Assembly: GCA_030668615.1 (NCBI GenBank)
Contig: DAOUTQ010000004.1
Span: 1-43,247 of the forward strand
DNA length: 43,247 nucleotides
Direction: 5' to 3'
Source: Bacteroidales bacterium
Lineage (GTDB): Bacteria > Bacteroidota > Bacteroidia > Bacteroidales > UBA12077
The notes beneath the pieces are model-generated. The model was not told where the DNA came from. It did no database searches and worked only from the letters and a program-made list of their open reading frames with translations. The translations under genes and the position numbers were made by a program. Of this stretch, positions 16,697 through 25,781 are shown one piece after another (the first letter of the stretch is position 1; each line of letters starts with the position of its first letter).

Positions 16697-19600
16697 TTAA
16701 TTAAAATACTCCATGTATTGCATAAATTTCTGCTCTATCTGACTATTTAACTCATATTGATTATTACTTCCTGTAATTCTATAAAGCTCCTGAAGGATAT
16801 AAAGGTTCATTTGTTTTTCCATCGTAACATCCTTCGTTCCAGACGCATACTTAGACTTAAGACCAAAATAATAGTCGAGCTCAACAAACATTTTACTACT
16901 AAGCTGTTCTACTAAAGAGTTTGCCTTTTCTATTGCTCCAGCATGATAATATGCTGAAATTACTGAAAGCAAAGTGCTGTTGAAAGGTATTTTATGATCA
17001 GGAAATAAATTCATGCAACGATCAAGAACCAATAAAGCAGAATCAGTTTTTCCTTCTTCAATTAATTTCTCAGCTAAACGTCCAAAACTACTTCGAAGGT
17101 TTGAAAACATTCTTGTGTTATTTTCATCAAAATAGATGTCGTTTTCTTCAATTCCACCCCAGCGGAATTTATTCATAATGTTATCGTACATCATATCAGA
17201 ATCAACTTCACCACTATGAAATCTCTCTTTCTCTGCTTCAACAGGAACAAGCTGATATGTTAATCCATCAACTTTAAAATATTTCTGAAGATTAAAATAC
17301 TTAGTGCTTGTTACAGTCATTGCCCAATAAACTGGTCTCTCCCAATTGTTTGTTGCTAAAATATCGAGCAACATTAATCCATCTTTATATAAATAACCCT
17401 GCTTAAAATTCCATTGCATCTCGTCTACAATTCGATCTCTATATTTTTCACTTACAATTCCCTTATTGATAACATTGTCAGGATCAATCTTTAACTTATA
17501 TTGTTTAGCTGGAATATAATTTATCATTTCATTTGCTACAAAAGGGGATTTTATTTTTGTTTTAACATCGTCACTTGCAATAAAATCAATTACATCTTTG
17601 ACATCAACTGCTTGCCCAACTCTATCGTAGATCGGTAATATATCCCTAACTCCTTTATGATACTTATCGTGAGTTAAAGAAAATGGCATACGTTCAGCTT
17701 CATATGATTTACGGCTCATTTGATCAATATACCATGCAGCTCTCAAATAACTTAAATTACAAACTTTTATATCTGTTCTTATACCTTCAACTTCCTGTGC
17801 ATACCAAAGTGGGAATGTATCATTATCGCCATTTGTAAATAAAATTGCATTTGGCGCACAAGAATTAAGATAATTATATGCAAGATCACGGGCAGTGTAT
17901 CTTCCGGATCTGTCATGATCATCCCAGTTTTCAGAAGCCATGATTCCAGGAACTAAAGCAAGAGAAATTACTGTAACTAATACTGCAGAAATTGACTTTG
18001 GAGCTTTTTTGCTTAAATAGCTAATAAGTGCTGCGACTCCTAATCCAATCCAAATTGAAAATGCATAATATGATCCAGCAAATGCGTAATCCCTTTCGCG
18101 TGGTTGCAAGGGGTATTGATTTAAATAAACAACAATTGCAATCCCTGTTAATACATAAAGCATTAAAACTACTGCAAAGTCTTGCTTATTTTGTTTGTAA
18201 TGAAATATTAATCCAATAAGGCCCAATATAAGCGGAAGCATAAAATATCTATTTCTACCAGGATTATTTTTAAGATGCTCAGGTACCTGATCCTGATCAC
18301 TTAATCTTGCATTATCAACAAAAGGAATTCCACTTATCCAATTTCCTTTCAGCACATTACCATGACCCTGAATATCATTTTGTCGGCCTGAGAAATTCCA
18401 CATAAAATAGCGGAAATACATATGACCAATCTGGTATTTTACAAAAAATGCAATATTATTGGCAAAAGAAGGATTAACTCTTTTTTCAACGTTTCCGGCT
18501 CCATTTCTTACTGAAATCTTCTTGTCAGATATATTAACCCATTTATTATATTCATTAATGTGGTTCTTTTTACTACTATACATTCTCGGGAAAAGAGACG
18601 TAAAACGAGGATCAAATTTTACTTCTATTTTATGATCGGCAATTTCATATCTCCCTTCTTTTTTAATATAAACTGGTTTTGTTTTTTTATTACTTATTGC
18701 AGGAGCATCAAAAGACTGACCGTAAAGTAATGGTCTGTCTCCATATTGTTCGCGATTCAAATAATATAATAAATCAAATACATTGTCAGGATTATTCTGA
18801 TCCATTGGAGGATCGGCAGCAGAACGAATTATTACCATTGCAAAAGAAGAATATCCAATCAGAATTACGGTTAAGCCCATAATAACTGTATTTAAAACAA
18901 CTTTTCCTTTGCGATGTGTATATTTTATTCCCCATACAATTAATCCAATAACCAGAAATACATAGAACAATGCACCTGAATTATATGGTAGTCCAAATCC
19001 ATTTACAAACAATAAGTCAAACCACGATGCAACTTTCAGAAATCCCGGAATAATAACATACATTATGGATGCCAGAAGTATTACAGAAATAACTAAAGCA
19101 AAGAAAATACCTTTCTTTGTTACTTCATATCTTTTGAAATAATAAACAAATGCAATAGCAGGAATTGCTAATAAATTTAACAAGTGAACTCCAATTGATA
19201 ATCCAACTAAATAAGCTATAAAAATTAACCATCGGTTTGCGTATTTGCTGTCCGCCTCGTTTTCCCATTTTAAAATAGCCCAAAATACCACAGCAGTAAA
19301 TAAAGAAGATGTAGCGTAAACTTCAGCTTCAACTGCCGAAAACCAAAAAGAATCAGAAAATGTATAAGCTAACGCCCCTACTATTCCACTTCCTATAATC
19401 GCAATAATATTCCCGGTTGAAAACTTACCTTCTTTAATAAATATCTTTTTGGCGAAATGTGTTATTGTCCAGAATAAGAACAAGATGGTAAAAGCACTTG
19501 ACATTGCAGAAAGAATATTTACCATTTTTGCTGCATTTTCGGGGCCCGATGAAAACAGTGTAAAAAATCTACCAAGTATCATAAAAAATGGTGCTCCCGG

Positions 19601-19753
19601 TGGATGTCCAACTTCAAGTCTGTATGCTGATGCAATGAATTCTCCGCAATCCCAAAAGCTTGCAGTTGGTTCAATAGTAAGCATATAAACTACGGCGGCA
19701 ATTAAAAAAACTATCCATCCTGTGAGATTATTATAAAATCGGTATTGTTTCAT
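16697..19753 (-). CDS. DUF2723 membrane glycosyltransferase (GT-C type)
   Basis: This 1018-residue protein has about a dozen N-terminal membrane segments, then a periplasmic region, two or three more membrane segments, and a soluble C-terminal part with helical, TPR-like repeats. The DUF2723 hallmark lies near the N-terminus: EPTASFWDCGEFI followed by LEVGHPPGAP, with Asp35 and Glu38 as likely catalytic or metal-contacting residues of a GT-C fold. The family is widespread in Bacteroidota, is related to human TMEM260 (a protein O-mannosyltransferase) and is thought to glycosylate exported proteins or glycans. The deacetylase follows by 2 nt. The acceptor is unknown. Confidence 0.88.
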   Translation of the reverse strand: MKQYRFYNNLTGWIVFLIAAVVYMLTIEPTASFWDCGEFIASAYRLEVGHPPGAPFFMILGRFFTLFSSGPENAAKMVNILSAMSSAFTILFLFWTITHFAKKIFIKEGKFSTGNIIAIIGSGIVGALAYTFSDSFWFSAVEAEVYATSSLFTAVVFWAILKWENEADSKYANRWLIFIAYLVGLSIGVHLLNLLAIPAIAFVYYFKRYEVTKKGIFFALVISVILLASIMYVIIPGFLKVASWFDLLFVNGFGLPYNSGALFYVFLVIGLIVWGIKYTHRKGKVVLNTVIMGLTVILIGYSSFAMVIIRSAADPPMDQNNPDNVFDLLYYLNREQYGDRPLLYGQSFDAPAISNKKTKPVYIKKEGRYEIADHKIEVKFDPRFTSLFPRMYSSKKNHINEYNKWVNISDKKISVRNGAGNVEKRVNPSFANNIAFFVKYQIGHMYFRYFMWNFSGRQNDIQGHGNVLKGNWISGIPFVDNARLSDQDQVPEHLKNNPGRNRYFMLPLILGLIGLIFHYKQNKQDFAVVLMLYVLTGIAIVVYLNQYPLQPRERDYAFAGSYYAFSIWIGLGVAALISYLSKKAPKSISAVLVTVISLALVPGIMASENWDDHDRSGRYTARDLAYNYLNSCAPNAILFTNGDNDTFPLWYAQEVEGIRTDIKVCNLSYLRAAWYIDQMSRKSYEAERMPFSLTHDKYHKGVRDILPIYDRVGQAVDVKDVIDFIASDDVKTKIKSPFVANEMINYIPAKQYKLKIDPDNVINKGIVSEKYRDRIVDEMQWNFKQGYLYKDGLMLLDILATNNWERPVYWAMTVTSTKYFNLQKYFKVDGLTYQLVPVEAEKERFHSGEVDSDMMYDNIMNKFRWGGIEENDIYFDENNTRMFSNLRSSFGRLAEKLIEEGKTDSALLVLDRCMNLFPDHKIPFNSTLLSVISAYYHAGAIEKANSLVEQLSSKMFVELDYYFGLKSKYASGTKDVTMEKQMNLYILQELYRITGSNNQYELNSQIEQKFMQYMEYFN

Positions 19754-19904
19754 ATCCTGAATTATTGATTTAATAAAATTAAGGTCTAAAATTAAAACAA
19801 ATAACGATAAATTATGGAGTTAATTATAACTAATCTTTAATTTATAGCTTATTATGAAACTGATCTAAGCTATTTTTCTTATTTTCGGAAACAGATTATT
19901 TGAT

Positions 19905-21026
19905 ATGAAGTTAAAAACAGGCTTGATTTTATTTTTTGTTTTTATTGTTTCTTATTGTTACTCACAATCAGGATACTCATATTATATTCATGATTATCAG
20001 ATTAACCCAAGTGATTCAAACAAGCTTTTTCTTGAAATTGACAATGCTAATTTTATTAAAAACAACGAGTATTTTGGACCTGTTGCCGAAGGATATACTC
20101 TGCTGGGATTTAACTTATCGCCTAAAATTCAATATTTTCCCAATTCAAGAATTAAACTAAGTGTCGGAGCAAATCTGCTTTCATACTACGGACGAGAAAA
20201 TGAAATAAACGCGTCGCTGCTTCTTTCGTTTCAATATAAAATAAATGAGCATTTTGATTTTGTTCTTGGAAATATTTACGGAACGGTTAATCATAAGTTA
20301 ATAGAGCCTATTTTTGATTTTGAGCGTTTCTTAAATGATAATATCGAAAATGGAATTCAATTTTTATGGAACTACGATCGTTTTTATACAGATCTGTGGC
20401 TTGATTGGGAACAACAAATTCTTCAGGGCGATCCTTTTCAGGAAATCTTTAATGTTGGTTTATCTTCGGAACTCGTTCTGTTAAAAAAGGAAGATAGATA
20501 TTCACTTTCAATACCTTTTCAGAATATTGTGAGACATGAAGGCGGACAAATTAATAGCAATAATGACGAGTCACTAAAAACAATATTTAATAATGCAACC
20601 GGAATATCTTTTGAAAAAACAGTTCATCAGAAATTTTTAAAGAAAATTATTATTTCGTCCTATATTGTTAATTACCAAGATCTGTCGCCAAGCAAAAAAC
20701 AATTATATATTGATGGAACAGGATTTTACCCAAGCGTTGAATTAGGAAATAACAGCTTTGATTTTTTGTTAGGTTATTGGTATGGAAATCAGTTTATTGC
20801 TCCTTTAAGCAATCCTATTTTTGAATCTTATTCGCGAACAAAGTTTTTTGTGGAAGAGCCTGTTCGTCAGCTTATAACAAGCAAGTTAAGTTATCAAAAA
20901 GATATTTTTAAGGGAATAAATATAAGTGTGAGATTAGAATCTTACTATGATATTTTAAATGTAAATATGGAATATACATGGGGAGTTCTTATTGTAATTA
21001 ATGATCGTTTTTTTCTGAAAGAATAA
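19905..21026 (+). CDS. Exported protein of unknown function
   Basis: This 373-residue protein has a signal peptide (MKLKTGLILFFVFIVSYCYSQ, cleavage after residue 21). The rest is rich in alternating aromatic and polar strands and ends in a strand-like, aromatic segment with Phe-Phe near the C-terminus. It could be a small outer-membrane beta-barrel, but this is only a compositional impression and no family was recognised. It stands alone on the + strand and overlaps the convergent glycosylase gene by 29 nt. Confidence 0.7.
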   Translation: MKLKTGLILFFVFIVSYCYSQSGYSYYIHDYQINPSDSNKLFLEIDNANFIKNNEYFGPVAEGYTLLGFNLSPKIQYFPNSRIKLSVGANLLSYYGRENEINASLLLSFQYKINEHFDFVLGNIYGTVNHKLIEPIFDFERFLNDNIENGIQFLWNYDRFYTDLWLDWEQQILQGDPFQEIFNVGLSSELVLLKKEDRYSLSIPFQNIVRHEGGQINSNNDESLKTIFNNATGISFEKTVHQKFLKKIIISSYIVNYQDLSPSKKQLYIDGTGFYPSVELGNNSFDFLLGYWYGNQFIAPLSNPIFESYSRTKFFVEEPVRQLITSKLSYQKDIFKGINISVRLESYYDILNVNMEYTWGVLIVINDRFFLKE

Positions 21027-21522
21027 ATCTCCACAGTTTGTGTTTCCATTCTACGGCATAATCTATTCCAATTCTGGGTGTAGTCTTGTATTTTATATCT
21101 TCTAAATCCTCATTGTTTTCGATCCAGATGCGGTTAGAATTAACCAGATCTTCACCGTAAAATGATTTATCAATGTTCAGTTTCTTTGTTAATTTCCCGG
21201 GACCCTCAAAACCCTTAATTCCACGAATTAAAACTGCCTGAGGGATTTCATTAACAGATGTTACAACATTTAACATCCAGTACATTCCATAAATAAGATA
21301 AACATATACCAGCCCACCATTATGATACATTATTTCTGTTCTTGGAGTACGCCCTTTACTGGCGTGGCAGGCAAGATCTTTTTCACCACGATAAGCTTCA
21401 ACTTCTGTAATCAAATATTTTTCGATTTGATTGTCGACTTTTCTAACAAGATTTTTTCCTAATAATTCCGGAGCAACTTTTAGTACATCGCAAGTAAAAA
21501 AATCACGTTGAAGCCTGTTCAT
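20998..21522 (-). CDS. 3-methyladenine DNA glycosylase (AAG/MPG family)
   Basis: This 174-residue protein matches the AAG/MPG base-excision enzyme family, which removes alkylated purines from DNA. Recognisable blocks are LGKNLVRK, the active-site region ITEVEAYRGEKDLACHASKGRTPRTEIMY with the catalytic Glu, and YVYLIYGMYWMLNVVT. It overlaps the deaminase stop by 1 nt (last gene of a three-gene unit with the O-antigen ligase and deaminase). A length near 170-200 is typical, so it is intact. Confidence 0.93.
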   Translation of the reverse strand: MNRLQRDFFTCDVLKVAPELLGKNLVRKVDNQIEKYLITEVEAYRGEKDLACHASKGRTPRTEIMYHNGGLVYVYLIYGMYWMLNVVTSVNEIPQAVLIRGIKGFEGPGKLTKKLNIDKSFYGEDLVNSNRIWIENNEDLEDIKYKTTPRIGIDYAVEWKHKLWRFILSEKNDH

Positions 21523-21995
21523 TAATATTCAATTTTATCTTCTTTTTTTCTCCACTTATTAAAAGCCTGAATTGCTTCTTTGCTTAGAATTTGTATGGTA
21601 GGGATTTTTCTTTTTTCTATTGGCTGGTCAAGTTCTTCGTATATAAAAGAATCATCAAAATCAATATCTTTTGCATCTTGCTTTGTATTTGCATAATACA
21701 ATTTATCAAGTCGTGCCCAATAAATTGCACCCAAACACATAGGACAAGGTTCACATGATGAATAGATTTCACAACCTTGTAAATCATATGTTCCAAGAAC
21801 TTCAGCTGCTTTTCGAATAGCATTTACTTCTGCATGTGCTGTAGGATCATTGTTGGAAGTAACACGGTTTACTCCTTTCGCAATAACCTTTCCGTCTTTT
21901 ACTATAACTGCTCCAAATGGCCCTCCGTTGTTATCAATATTCTCAATTGAAAGACCAATTGCTTCTCTCATAAAACTTTCTTCTTTCTTTAACAT
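21522..21995 (-). CDS. Nucleoside/guanine deaminase (cytidine deaminase-like fold)
   Basis: This 157-residue zinc deaminase has His54-Ala-Glu56 (HAEVNAI) and PCPMC with Cys84 and Cys87, the complete metal and proton-shuttle set. The internal segment YDLQGCEIYSSCEPC and the C-terminal part with DIDFDDSFIYEEL fit the guanine deaminase (GuaD, Bacillus-type) branch better than tRNA adenosine deaminase TadA. It should convert guanine to xanthine. It starts 5 nt after the O-antigen ligase gene and overlaps the DNA glycosylase by one base. Confidence 0.85.
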   Translation of the reverse strand: MLKKEESFMREAIGLSIENIDNNGGPFGAVIVKDGKVIAKGVNRVTSNNDPTAHAEVNAIRKAAEVLGTYDLQGCEIYSSCEPCPMCLGAIYWARLDKLYYANTKQDAKDIDFDDSFIYEELDQPIEKRKIPTIQILSKEAIQAFNKWRKKEDKIEY

Positions 21996-22000
21996 CCTTC

Positions 22001-23581
22001 TTAAATTTTAATTTCTTTTTTATATCCAAACAAAAAAAGCGAGTAAAAATACGAAAAAAAAGTTATTCCAATTTGTGTTTCAAGAGTATCTTCATTTAAA
22101 AATGACAATAGTATAATTGCTAATAGAATTATTATAAAATATTTGTTGTATTGATTTGATTTTAATACTGGATAGAAAAACGAAAATAGTATTATTATAA
22201 ACCCAACTAATCCAAATGTGAGCATAAAAGTTACATACTGATTATGTGCTCTCAGCCTGTTCTTTGTAGGTAAAGGACTATTGTCAATTTCATAGTATTT
22301 GTCAAAAGAATCCTGAACATCACCTGTACCAACTCCAAACCAAAAATTATCTTTTATTATATCAGAAGCAGTTTTTAAAAACTCAAATCTCTGAGTAATT
22401 GAACTTCCATAATTGTTAAACCCTTTTTTATATGCATCAATTTCCCAAATAGCTTCATATATTTTCGGATACAATCTGTATTTATCAGCAAATATGCAAT
22501 TAGGAATTCCAGATTCTATATTTTGTATATCAATCTTGGTTAATTTCGAAACCCCAACAGAATCCTTTCTGTATCCTTTTGATGTTAAATATCTTATTAA
22601 AGTATTTTTTATAAGATGATCTTTCTGATCTTTTTCATTGTATTTAATTGAACCTCTGCTATTCCATTCTTTTATCAATTCCTTCTGACAAAAGTAAATC
22701 CAAACATAATTACCATTTTCAATCTGTCCTTTTTCGAAAGTATGATAATATTTATTTCCCGCCTGAGTCAATTTTTCAAGCTTATCGATGTCGACTTTTT
22801 GTACTGAATAAAATTTAGAAATAGAATGAGTTAAATAGGATGCTGACAATAAGAAGATCGTAATTAAGCTAACCTGCAAAAATAGTTTTGGAACTATATC
22901 TTTTATTTTGAAAGAGTAATAACCAGAAACTATTAATAACAACAAAATAAAAATAATAATTCCAGTAAAAGATTTCAATAAAAATAGAAATACTGCAAGC
23001 CATAAAATCATTATTATGTAAATAATAATTTCTGTTTTTTTCAGATGAAACTCTTTTGAAAATATAATGTAAGCTAAAGAAAATATACTGAAGTTAATAA
23101 GTAAACTAAGGCGTATATGAGACATAAAAACAGAAATATCTCTTATATCTTGAATTGGGTAATTTATAATACCAGTTAAGATGAAAGTACTTATTAAAGA
23201 TGAAGAAACCACAGCTATAGAAAACCAGAAAAGCAATGTTTTTATTTGTTTTATATTCAACTTTTCAGAAGTGCCAATAATAATAGGAAATAACATTAGT
23301 ATTACTTTATTACCAATATCATGAAACGCATATCCAAAGTTTTTGGTGTTAATAAGCCAAATTAAATGCACAAAAAATACTCCGATAAATATCAAAATCG
23401 ATTTATTATTTTTAAGTCTGTTCCATTTTGCTTTAAATTCAAATTCTAAAATCCAGTTCGACAATAAAAATAACATTGAAATACTTAGGGCAAATTTTGA
23501 TATTGGAAGGCAAATAGCGACCAAAATAAGTCCCAAATAGTATAACTTAAAATGATTAATTGGTAAATTAAAGATCCTCAT
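22001..23581 (-). CDS. O-antigen ligase-family membrane protein
   Basis: This 526-residue protein has about a dozen membrane segments and one long extracytoplasmic loop at roughly 245-400, the arrangement of Wzy/WaaL-type enzymes (O-antigen ligase family). The ring-facing segment RFEFLKTASDIIKDNFWFGVGTGDVQDSFDKYY and the later RAHNQYV match the family's conserved loop with its His. Such proteins polymerise or ligate lipid-linked glycans at the periplasmic face. No glycosyltransferases are adjacent, so its glycan is unknown. It heads the ligase-deaminase-glycosylase unit, with a TATCTTTG promoter element upstream. Confidence 0.85.
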   Translation of the reverse strand: MRIFNLPINHFKLYYLGLILVAICLPISKFALSISMLFLLSNWILEFEFKAKWNRLKNNKSILIFIGVFFVHLIWLINTKNFGYAFHDIGNKVILMLFPIIIGTSEKLNIKQIKTLLFWFSIAVVSSSLISTFILTGIINYPIQDIRDISVFMSHIRLSLLINFSIFSLAYIIFSKEFHLKKTEIIIYIIMILWLAVFLFLLKSFTGIIIFILLLLIVSGYYSFKIKDIVPKLFLQVSLITIFLLSASYLTHSISKFYSVQKVDIDKLEKLTQAGNKYYHTFEKGQIENGNYVWIYFCQKELIKEWNSRGSIKYNEKDQKDHLIKNTLIRYLTSKGYRKDSVGVSKLTKIDIQNIESGIPNCIFADKYRLYPKIYEAIWEIDAYKKGFNNYGSSITQRFEFLKTASDIIKDNFWFGVGTGDVQDSFDKYYEIDNSPLPTKNRLRAHNQYVTFMLTFGLVGFIIILFSFFYPVLKSNQYNKYFIIILLAIILLSFLNEDTLETQIGITFFSYFYSLFLFGYKKEIKI

Positions 23582-23603
23582 TTTCTATTCAAATCAATTC
23601 CTT

Positions 23604-23611
23604 CAAAGATA
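23604..23611 (-). promoter_or_regulatory. Promoter -7 element of the O-antigen ligase unit
   Basis: On the - strand this reads TATCTTTG, a full match to TAnnTTTG, 22 nt before the ATG at 23581. No clear -33 element was seen. Confidence 0.5.
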
Positions 23612-23713
23612 ATTAAAGATAGTGGAGATAAAAATAAGTCATTTTTTCTAAAAAATATTTGCAAATAAATCTGTTTAAATCATTTATTGGCTTTTTCAAT
23701 ATAAAAAAATAAC

Positions 23714-23721
23714 TATATTTG
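23714..23721 (+). promoter_or_regulatory. rplM operon promoter P1 (-7 element)
   Basis: TATATTTG matches TAnnTTTG. A TTG at 23687-23689 lies 24 nt upstream, slightly long for the -33 spacing. It would give a leader of about 170 nt containing the inverted repeats near 23781-23817. Confidence 0.5.
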
Positions 23722-23805
23722 CGCCTTGTTTTAAGGATTTTAACAAGTTAAAAGTGCGATTATTTGTAAGTCAAGTTATTAACAAATTATTTGTTGATAA
23801 TTTTC

Positions 23806-23834
23806 TTGATTTATCAAAAATAATTGTATTTTTG
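23806..23834 (+). promoter_or_regulatory. rplM operon promoter P2
   Basis: TTG (23806-23808), an 18-nt spacer and TATTTTTG (23827-23834) fit the Bacteroidota promoter consensus. It would give a leader of about 60 nt before the GTG at 23900. The rest of the 318-nt gap upstream of rplM holds only P1, the ligase promoter and short inverted repeats. Confidence 0.6.
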
Positions 23835-23899
23835 CAATCCGCAAAATACAGGACAATATAATGTATTAAGGTATTAATTAAAAAGTTAGGAGTTTTAAA

Positions 23900-24355
23900 G
23901 TGGATACATTAAGTTACAAAACAGTATCAGCAAACAAGGCAACTGTTCAGAAAGAATGGATACTTGTTGACGCGAAAGACGAAATTTTAGGCCGGTTAGC
24001 TTCTAAAGTAGCAATAGTTTTAAGAGGTAAGAACAAAGCTTCTTTTACTCCACATGTTGATTGTGGTGACAATGTGATTGTTATTAATGCGAGCCAGATT
24101 AAATTGACAGGAAACAAAATGACAGACAAACAATATGTAAGTCATTCAGGTTATCCAGGTGGACAAAAATTTATTACACCCGAAGCACTACTTGCAAAAA
24201 AGCCTATTGCTGTTGTTGAAAAAGCTGTTAAAGGAATGCTACCAAAAAGTCGTCTTGGTAGAGAATTATTCAGAAACCTTTATGTTTATGAAGGAGCTGA
24301 ACATGCTCAAGAAGCACAAAAACCAAAGAAAGTAGAATTAAATTCAATTAAATAA
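23900..24355 (+). CDS. rplM: 50S ribosomal protein uL13
   Basis: This 151-residue ribosomal large-subunit protein starts with GTG; no in-frame ATG precedes the conserved region. WILVDAKDEILGRLASKVA and LRGKNKASFTPHVDCGDNVIVINA are family hallmarks, as are HSGYPGG and KGMLPKSRLGRE. It is the first gene of the rplM-rpsI-rpsB-tsf unit. rpsI follows by 5 nt, the near-universal L13-S9 pair. Confidence 0.98.
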   Translation: MDTLSYKTVSANKATVQKEWILVDAKDEILGRLASKVAIVLRGKNKASFTPHVDCGDNVIVINASQIKLTGNKMTDKQYVSHSGYPGGQKFITPEALLAKKPIAVVEKAVKGMLPKSRLGRELFRNLYVYEGAEHAQEAQKPKKVELNSIK

Positions 24356-24360
24356 TTAGT

Positions 24361-24747
24361 ATGGAAGTAATAAACACTTTAGGAAGAAGAAAGGCGTCTG
24401 TTGCACGGGTTTATTTAAGCGAAGGAAAAGGTAAAATTACAATCAACGGTCGTGATTTAGAAACTTTTTTCCCTACAAAACCACTTCAGTACATTGTTAA
24501 TCAACCATTAGAGTTAGTTGAAGTTGCCGGTAAATTCGACATCAAAATTAACATTTTCGGTGGTGGAGTAAAAGGACAAGCTGAAGCAGTTCGTTTAGGA
24601 ATCTCAAGAGCTTTACTTGAAGTTAATCCAGAATATCGTGATGCTTTAAAGAAAGAAGGATTTTTAACAAGAGATTCACGAGTTGTAGAACGTAAAAAAC
24701 CTGGTCAACCAAAAGCGCGTAAGAAATTTCAATTTAGTAAACGATAG
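24361..24747 (+). CDS. rpsI: 30S ribosomal protein uS9
   Basis: At 128 residues this has normal length. GRRKASVARVYL opens the protein, GQAEAVRLGISRALL is the central motif, and the basic tail GQPKARKKFQFSKR reaches the P-site tRNA in the assembled 30S subunit. It is separated from rplM by 5 nt and from rpsB by 115 nt that contain a tandem repeat and a stable stem-loop. Confidence 0.98.
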   Translation: MEVINTLGRRKASVARVYLSEGKGKITINGRDLETFFPTKPLQYIVNQPLELVEVAGKFDIKINIFGGGVKGQAEAVRLGISRALLEVNPEYRDALKKEGFLTRDSRVVERKKPGQPKARKKFQFSKR

Positions 24748-24776
24748 GATAATATTCTGTTGGATAATATTCCGTT
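24747..24776 (+). repeat. Tandem 15-bp repeat in the rpsI-rpsB gap
   Basis: GGATAATATTCTGTT (24747-24761) is followed directly by GGATAATATTCCGTT (24762-24776), one mismatch in 15. The first base of the repeat is the last base of the rpsI stop codon. Confidence 0.6.
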
Positions 24777-24785
24777 TAGTATCTA

Positions 24786-24823
24786 AATTGTTGAGACGTC
24801 CCACGAGGAGCTACTCAGCAATT
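24786..24823 (+). promoter_or_regulatory. Candidate structured rpsB leader
   Basis: Arms 24786-24795 (AATTGTTGAG) and 24814-24823 (CTCAGCAATT) can form a 10-bp RNA stem with one G-U pair. They enclose an 18-nt region with a small inner TCC/GGA stem. It lies 39 nt before the rpsB ATG and has no T tract, so it is not an obvious terminator. Autoregulation by uS2 is known in other bacteria; its role here is inferred. Confidence 0.45.
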
Positions 24824-24862
24824 GATTGATTAAAAGAATGTAAACGTTTAAAAATTAAGTAA

Positions 24863-25756
24863 ATGTCAAGAACAAATTTTAATGAATTATTAGAAGCAGG
24901 TGTACATTTTGGTCACCTGAAAAGAAAGTGGAATCCAGCAATGGCTCCTTATATTTTTATGGAGCGTAACGGAATTCATATTATTGATCTTCAAAAAACA
25001 GAAGTAAAATTAAACGAAGCCTGCAATGCCTTAAAACAAATTGCGAAATCAGGCCGAAAAATTTTATTTGTTGCCACTAAAAAACAAGCCAAAGATATCG
25101 TATCTGAAAAGGTTGAAAGTACTCAAATGCCATATGTTACTGAAAGATGGCCAGGAGGTATGTTGACGAATTTCCCAACTATTCGTAGAGCTATTAAAAA
25201 AATGTCTACGATTGATAAAATGGAAACAGATGGTACTTTTAACAATCTTGCAAAAAGAGAAAAACTTCAGATTACTCGTCAAAGAGCTAAACTTGAAAAA
25301 ATGTTAGGTAGTATTTCAGACATGACAAGACTACCTGCTGCAATGTTTATTGTTGACATTTCAAAAGAACATATTGCTGTTAGAGAAGCGCAGAGATTAA
25401 ATATTCCACTTTTTGGAATCGTTGACACAAACTCTGATCCAAGTCCAATTGATTTTCCAATTCCTGCAAATGATGATGCATCAAAATCAATTTCTTTAAT
25501 CTTAGATAAAGTTACTGAATCTATTAAAGAAGGTTTGTCAGAAAGAAAAATGGAGAAAGAAAAAGAAGCATCAGCAAAAGAGAGTAAGAAGGCCGCTAAA
25601 GCACAAAACTCTGATGCTAAAAAGACAAGCGCAAGAAAAGAAGAAACTCCTGCTGAAGAAGTAAAAACAGAAGCTAAAGAAGAAATAAAACCAGCTAAAA
25701 AATCTGTAAAGAAAGAAGAAGTAAAAGCAGAAGATAAAAAAGAAACAAAAGAATAA
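24863..25756 (+). CDS. rpsB: 30S ribosomal protein uS2 with charged C-terminal extension
   Basis: The conserved uS2 body covers residues 1 to about 220: LEAGVHFGHLKRKWNPAM, the ATKKQAKDIV helix, ERWPGGMLTNF, and DISKEHIAVREAQRLNIP leading to a DTNSDP segment. The protein is 297 residues, about 50-60 longer than usual, because of a Lys/Glu/Ala-rich tail from about 225 (repeated KKEE-like runs) that is probably disordered. tsf follows 25 nt downstream, the classic pair. The body is fully conserved; only the tail is unusual. Confidence 0.98.
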   Translation: MSRTNFNELLEAGVHFGHLKRKWNPAMAPYIFMERNGIHIIDLQKTEVKLNEACNALKQIAKSGRKILFVATKKQAKDIVSEKVESTQMPYVTERWPGGMLTNFPTIRRAIKKMSTIDKMETDGTFNNLAKREKLQITRQRAKLEKMLGSISDMTRLPAAMFIVDISKEHIAVREAQRLNIPLFGIVDTNSDPSPIDFPIPANDDASKSISLILDKVTESIKEGLSERKMEKEKEASAKESKKAAKAQNSDAKKTSARKEETPAEEVKTEAKEEIKPAKKSVKKEEVKAEDKKETKE

Positions 25757-25781
25757 AGTTCAAACGTAAAAAATATATAAA

